From: Treponema sp.
Lineage (GTDB): Bacteria; Spirochaetota; Spirochaetia; Treponematales; Breznakiellaceae
Direction: 5' to 3'
NCBI GenBank assembly: GCA_031273835.1
Contig: JAISRD010000042.1
Location: forward strand, 1 to 9,971
DNA length: 9,971 nucleotides
In this document: positions 7,186 through 9,971 of the stretch, piece by piece
Layout of the letters: each line of letters opens with the position of its first letter
How positions within the stretch are numbered: position 1 is the first letter of the stretch
Position numbers and translations under genes: made by a program
Notes under the pieces: generated by a model
The model's input: the letters and a program-made list of their open reading frames with translations, nothing else
The model's database searches: none
Told to the model about the DNA's origin: nothing

Positions 7186-7467
7186 ATGAAAAAGATTTTG
7201 CTTTCCGGCAGCGGAGCTTTGGCGGTTACCCTTCTTGACCGCATTACCAACGGCCTAAAAAAACGGGGCCTGGACGGCCAGTTCAGCCTGACCAAATGCA
7301 AGGTGCCCGAGCTTGCGAAGTTGGCTCCCCAGTATGACATTGTTATAAGAACGGCCATGCTTGCCGAAAAAGTCGACAAACAGGTGATCAACGGCGTTGG
7401 ACTCGCCGCCGGGGGGCAGGCGGCGGAAACCCTGCTGGACGAAATAGCCGCTTTGGTCAGGGCCTGA
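7186..7467 (+). CDS. PTS IIB-like protein (galactitol type) lacking the active-site cysteine
   Basis: A 93-residue protein clearly paralogous to the gatB product encoded at 9610-9894: shared blocks are MK.ILL, KKRGLDGQF, CK..E, D-I-hydrophobic-I, PVING/QVING and a DEIA.L.RA end. In IIB proteins of this family phosphate is carried by a cysteine in a P-loop close to the N-terminus (LLACGTAVATS in the paralogue). Here the stretch is LLSGSGALAVT, with Gly8 in place of Cys8; the only cysteine is Cys38. It therefore cannot work as an ordinary phosphotransfer IIB. The ATG at 7186 fits the paralogue's N-terminus; the frame is open further upstream but across the promoter. It is divergent from ptsH and convergent with the next gene (21-base gap). 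Family is confident; function is unknown and could be regulatory, a decoy, or decay. Confidence 0.85.
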   Translation: MKKILLSGSGALAVTLLDRITNGLKKRGLDGQFSLTKCKVPELAKLAPQYDIVIRTAMLAEKVDKQVINGVGLAAGGQAAETLLDEIAALVRA

Positions 7468-7488
7468 GCGGCGGGCCTCCTCTAAGTT

Positions 7489-8046
7489 TTAAGTTAAAGC
7501 GCCGCCGGTTCCATCCGCATCCTCTTTATCCTCCGTATACGGAGGGTTTTCCGGAACCTGGGGAATGGGCCGTGATTTTCCCATCTTATCCCTTCCTCTG
7601 AAACGCAGTGAACCGGGATGTATCTTCCGTTCAAGATAATCAAGCTCCGCAATCAGATCCATCTTATCGCTAAAGAGACTATAAACAACCCAAAAGGATC
7701 CCTGATGTCCCTCCGTATCCTCTACCCTTACCAGAACTTGATAGTTCGGCGTGGTAATCTTGACCCGGAATTTGGTAAGCTTGCTTATCTCAAAACGTTT
7801 TTCACCAAAGGAGGAGAAAACGATTTCCTCATCATTCACCTTTATGATCCGGGGATTGCTCTTTCGTAAAAGCGAATTAACCAGCGCATAGATACAGATC
7901 GCAATGGCAAAGAGCCACAGCAGGGTATTTTTTTGAACAAAAAATACCCGGTACAGACAGTACCCCAGAATAGGTATCAGAAGATAATTTATAAGAAGCA
8001 CCTTGTTTCTGTAGGCTTTCTTTTCAAATTCATATATCCGTTCCAT
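7489..8046 (-). CDS. Hypothetical membrane-anchored protein with a cytoplasmic beta-rich domain
   Basis: A 185-residue protein I do not recognise. It has a short charged N-terminus (MERIYEFEKKAYRNK), two membrane segments at about residues 16-36 and 42-60, then a soluble region at about 64-145 alternating hydrophobic and polar residues (RIIKVNDEEIVF, EISKLTKFRVKI, FWVVYSLFSDKMDL, ending in a helix IAELDYLERKIHP). This arrangement resembles bacterial PH-like membrane proteins, but that is a guess from pattern. The C-terminal 40 residues are Pro-, Gly- and Asp-rich and probably disordered. Start ATG 8046 is preceded by GGTGGAG (8051-8057) with a 4-base spacer. Only 20 bases separate it from the upstream terminator, so its transcription may depend on readthrough from gatBC. 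I see no clear promoter. Confidence 0.7.
   Translation of the reverse strand: MERIYEFEKKAYRNKVLLINYLLIPILGYCLYRVFFVQKNTLLWLFAIAICIYALVNSLLRKSNPRIIKVNDEEIVFSSFGEKRFEISKLTKFRVKITTPNYQVLVRVEDTEGHQGSFWVVYSLFSDKMDLIAELDYLERKIHPGSLRFRGRDKMGKSRPIPQVPENPPYTEDKEDADGTGGALT
7528..7550 (+). terminator. Probable intrinsic terminator of the Cys-less IIB gene, inside the convergent gene
   Basis: A perfect 16-bp palindrome at 7530-7545 (CCTCCG, TATA, CGGAGG) folds as a 6-bp GC-rich stem with a TATA loop, extendable by a U-G and an A-U pair, and is followed on the plus strand by GTTTT. It is 62 bases beyond the IIB stop and lies within the last codons of the convergent minus-strand gene. On the minus strand no T-tract follows. 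Confidence 0.55.
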
Positions 8047-8066
8047 ATTGCTCCACCGGCTATTAA

Positions 8067-8101
8067 AAAACCCCGCCGCAGCGGCTGTACGGCGGGGTTT
8101 T
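8067..8101 (-). terminator. Strong intrinsic terminator after gatC
   Basis: A 12-bp perfect stem (8067-8078 with 8090-8101), core CCCCGCCG / CGGCGGGG flanked by A/T pairs, with an 11-base loop. Read on the minus strand it is followed by a run of six T (from 8070 to 8065), the classic Rho-independent form, and lies 18 bases after the gatC stop. It could work in the other direction too, but no plus-strand gene enters it. Confidence 0.88.
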
Positions 8102-8118
8102 ATTAAGGAGAATAAGAC

Positions 8119-9516
8119 TTATGCCTCGGTTTTGGCAGCTTCTTTCCTAATCTGAGTACGATTCCAAATCGAGAGAAGTACGGAAATGGCGAGCAGGATG
8201 ATAACGCCAAGCCATTTAAGCTTGGAGATATTGATCATTGCCCAGGTGAGGGGATTCGAACCGTCACAGATACTGGAAAAAATAGTATGATTCCCGCCGT
8301 AATTCGCGTAAGTGGCGGGATCGGCCTTTGCGGCGGTGGTCATCAGAAGTTCCACAAGGCTGCTTCCGCAATAGAACATCACTATCATCACAACAGCTCC
8401 GACAACCAGGGAACGGAAAAAATCGCCCTTGGTGATCGGAATAATAAGCACGAAGATATACGGGATAACCGCAAGATCGGCAAAGGGCAGCATACGGTTA
8501 CCGGGAAGTATTACGGCAAGGAAGATGGAAAGGGGCACCAGAATAAGGGCGCAGGTAAGGCAGATAGGATGGCCGATACCGATGGCGGAATCGAGGCCGA
8601 TGTAAATCGTTCCCTTTCCCTTGAAGTGCTTTTCAATAAAGCCCTGGGCCGCTTCGGAAACAGGGATAAGCCCTTCCATGAGCAGCGCCGCCATCTTGGG
8701 GATAAGCACCAGCGCGGCGCCCATCTGAATCGCCATCTGGAATACCTTTACGGGGTCCCAGCCGGCAAGGAAACCGATAATAAGTCCGAAAACCACGCCG
8801 ATAAGCACCGGTTCGCCGAATACGCCGAGGCGCTTCTGGATAACATCCATATCGACTTTTATTTTGTTGATACCGGGGATCTTATCCAGAACAACATTCA
8901 CCACCGCGGCGATGGGCACAAAAGCCGCCGTAAAACCGTGGGGGATGGAAATACCGGGCAGTTCATTGTACTTACCCAGCCCGGCGGCCGTTCTGTCGGC
9001 GATGATCATGACGATCACCATGTTAAGCGCCGAGGCGCAGAGGCCCATTGCGTATGCCGCTCCGCCTCCCATACCCATCATTTCCGCCAAACTGTTAACC
9101 ATGGCGCCGGTAAAGGCAAAGTGCCAGTAGTTCCAGATATCGACGTTAACGGTCTGGGTAGTTCCGGTAATCAACATTATCGCATTGACCAGAATACCTA
9201 CGGGTATGATAAGGGCGCCTATTTGGGACGCGAAGGCGATAGCCGCCGCCGGTACCCAGCCTATGTCAATTGCGTCCATGGTCAAATTGTATTTGGCAAC
9301 CATGGCTTGAACGGCCGGTCCCAGAGCGCCTCCCAAAAGTCCGGTAACCAGATTCAGGCCTACAAAACCAACGCCTACAATCAGCCCGGCCCTTAACGAC
9401 CTTCCTACCGGCGCACCCAGTATAATACCCAGGATGAAAATGATAACCGGCATCACGACCGTGGCGCCCGGCGCCTGAATGATGCCAAATACTTTAATTA
9501 CTGCATCCAAAAACAT
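8119..9516 (-). CDS. gatC: PTS galactitol-type permease, IIC component
   Basis: Polytopic inner-membrane permease that moves a sugar or polyol while the partner IIB phosphorylates it. The 465-residue product is very hydrophobic and close to E. coli GatC (about 451). Shared blocks include AGLIVGVGFVGL near residue 45, VNVDIWNYWHFAFTGA, IPHGFTAAFVPIAAVV, DKIPGINKIK, FGEPVLIGVVFGLIIGFLAG, IGLDSAIGIGHP and LPGNRMLPFADLA. ATG 9516 has a strong AAGGAGG (9526-9532) with a 9-base spacer. It is cotranscribed behind gatB with a 93-base gap and followed by the intrinsic terminator at 8067-8101. Galactitol is the type substrate of the family; the real substrate may be another polyol or pentose. No IIA gene or catabolic genes are visible. 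Confidence 0.92.
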   Translation of the reverse strand: MFLDAVIKVFGIIQAPGATVVMPVIIFILGIILGAPVGRSLRAGLIVGVGFVGLNLVTGLLGGALGPAVQAMVAKYNLTMDAIDIGWVPAAAIAFASQIGALIIPVGILVNAIMLITGTTQTVNVDIWNYWHFAFTGAMVNSLAEMMGMGGGAAYAMGLCASALNMVIVMIIADRTAAGLGKYNELPGISIPHGFTAAFVPIAAVVNVVLDKIPGINKIKVDMDVIQKRLGVFGEPVLIGVVFGLIIGFLAGWDPVKVFQMAIQMGAALVLIPKMAALLMEGLIPVSEAAQGFIEKHFKGKGTIYIGLDSAIGIGHPICLTCALILVPLSIFLAVILPGNRMLPFADLAVIPYIFVLIIPITKGDFFRSLVVGAVVMIVMFYCGSSLVELLMTTAAKADPATYANYGGNHTIFSSICDGSNPLTWAMINISKLKWLGVIILLAISVLLSIWNRTQIRKEAAKTEA

Positions 9517-9558
9517 CAGATTTTGCCTCCTTCAGCAAACTTTTGACGAGTTCCAAAT

Positions 9559-9600
9559 ATGCCAGAGCCGGGACAGCCGCCTTCCCGAAACAAATGGCAT
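9559..9600 (-). other. Nested hairpin in the gatB-gatC intergenic leader
   Basis: In the 93 bases between gatB and gatC, ATGCCA/TGGCAT arms (9559-9564 and 9595-9600) enclose a second perfect stem CGGGA/TCCCG (9569-9573 and 9583-9587) with a 9-base loop. No T-tract follows. It may set the relative amount of IIB and IIC mRNA or be a processing site. The pairing is seen; the role is inference. Confidence 0.35.
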
Positions 9601-9609
9601 CATAAAAAC

Positions 9610-9894
9610 CTATGCCCGAATAAGTTCGGCAATTTCGTCCCAGACTTTTTCCGCACCGACCCCTGTTAAAAGGGGAAGTCCGTTGATAACCGGTATGGTA
9701 ACTCCGGGGGGGGGCTTTGCATTGGCGATAAGAATATCAAAATTCGATACTTTTGACGGAATCTCGGCAATTTTACATTGACTGCAGATAAACTGCCCGT
9801 CCAGACCCCGTTTTTTCATCGCGTCGTTCAACCGGCTTGTCACCACCGTCGAAGTGGCAACCGCCGTCCCGCAGGCAAGCAAGATTCTTTTCAT
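9610..9894 (-). CDS. gatB: PTS galactitol-type IIB component
   Basis: Cytoplasmic phosphotransfer protein that accepts phosphate from a IIA and passes it to the sugar on GatC. The 94-residue product is of normal family length (E. coli GatB 94). The P-loop ILLACGTAVATS contains the phosphorylatable Cys8; Cys37 and Cys40 also occur, and VINGLPLLTGVG near residue 70-80 matches the GatB family. ATG 9894 follows AGGAGG (9900-9905) with a 5-base spacer; the open frame reaches further upstream to 9951 but that part is promoter and leader. Codons 61-63 are an uninterrupted C9 run (9706-9714), giving PPP. It is the first gene of a gatB-gatC unit, and the paralogue at 7186-7467 lacks the cysteine. Confidence 0.93.
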   Translation of the reverse strand: MKRILLACGTAVATSTVVTSRLNDAMKKRGLDGQFICSQCKIAEIPSKVSNFDILIANAKPPPGVTIPVINGLPLLTGVGAEKVWDEIAELIRA

Positions 9895-9932
9895 CAAAAC
9901 CTCCTGACCTTTTCCAGGCCTGTTAACGGGTA

Positions 9933-9961
9933 ATTCTAAGCCCCTTTTCATGAAAAGTCAA
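9933..9961 (-). promoter_or_regulatory. Sigma-70 promoter of gatBC
   Basis: On the minus strand TTGACT (9961-9956) and TAGAAT (9938-9933) each differ from consensus at one base and are 17 bases apart. The predicted start at about 9926 gives a leader of roughly 32 bases that contains the AGGAGG ribosome binding site, unlike the ptsH promoter. It places gatB first in its transcript. Confidence 0.75.
9944..9957. promoter_or_regulatory. Palindromic candidate operator in the gatBC promoter spacer
   Basis: CTTTTCATGAAAAG is a perfect 14-bp palindrome placed between, and touching, the -35 box of the gatBC promoter. A dimeric repressor bound here would block RNA polymerase. No regulator gene is visible in the window, so its identity is unknown. 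Confidence 0.5.
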
Positions 9962-9971
9962 CAATTATTTT

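Noticed and set aside
7131..7391. N-terminal extension of HPr upstream of 7130
   Set aside because: The open frame continues upstream, but that sequence is the divergent promoter region and the antisense of the IIB gene. His15 numbering and the TATAAT position fix the start at 7130.
7468..7505. GCGGCG / CGCCGC inverted repeat between the convergent IIB and hypothetical genes
   Set aside because: Only 6 bp with a loop of about 26 bases and no T-tract; the palindrome at 7530-7545 is a much better terminator candidate.
8287..9396. A 369-codon open frame on the plus strand across gatC
   Set aside because: It is exactly antisense to the well-supported gatC, its translation is His-, Gly- and Lys-rich low-complexity sequence without family motifs, and it has no credible start region. 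It reflects the codon bias of gatC.
1..9971. CRISPR array, tRNA, rRNA, insertion sequence or prophage remnant
   Set aside because: No regularly spaced repeats, cloverleaf-like sequences, transposase motifs or terminal inverted repeats were seen, and the window is nearly fully occupied by genes.

Overview
The window reads as a chromosomal segment of a spirochete, most likely a Treponema with moderate to high G+C. The basis is gene order: rpsB-tsf-frr-uppS-cdsA-dxr-rseP followed by a small conserved gene is the arrangement I know from Treponema genomes (T. pallidum TP0606 down to about TP0599, from memory). CdsA also carries a variant signature, GRGG..DS..D. Genus is an inference; no rRNA is present to confirm it.

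Bases 1-6786, plus strand, form one compact housekeeping operon. It starts inside rpsB (30S protein S2, 5' end cut off by the window edge). It continues with tsf (EF-Ts), frr (ribosome recycling factor), uppS (undecaprenyl diphosphate synthase), cdsA (CDP-diglyceride synthase), dxr (MEP pathway reductoisomerase), rseP (site-2 intramembrane metalloprotease) and a 206-residue CpXC-like zinc-ribbon protein. Several junctions overlap by 4-8 bases (tsf/frr, uppS/cdsA, dxr/rseP), which suggests translational coupling. The operon joins translation factors to isoprenoid, lipid-carrier, phospholipid and envelope-proteolysis functions. It ends in a 59-base convergent gap with imperfect hairpins.

Bases 6846-9971 hold a sugar phosphotransferase (PTS) neighbourhood. 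HPr (minus) is divergent from a small galactitol-type IIB paralogue (plus). The 55 bases between them contain two interleaved promoters, each with a perfect TATAAT whose last base lies exactly 7 nt before the start codon, so both mRNAs are predicted to be leaderless. The plus-strand IIB paralogue has lost the phosphorylatable cysteine. Further on, a minus-strand gatB-gatC pair (IIB with an intact Cys8, and a IIC permease) has its own promoter with a palindrome in the spacer, and ends at a strong intrinsic terminator. A membrane-anchored protein of unknown function (minus) sits between that terminator and the Cys-less IIB gene. No IIA gene or enzyme I is visible.

The most interesting part is 6846-7467 considered with gatB. 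HPr has Thr at the regulatory position 46. It shares a mutually exclusive-looking divergent promoter with a IIB-like protein that cannot accept phosphate on the usual cysteine, while a full IIB paralogue lies 2.4 kb away. A regulatory or decoy role for the Cys-less protein is a hypothesis only.
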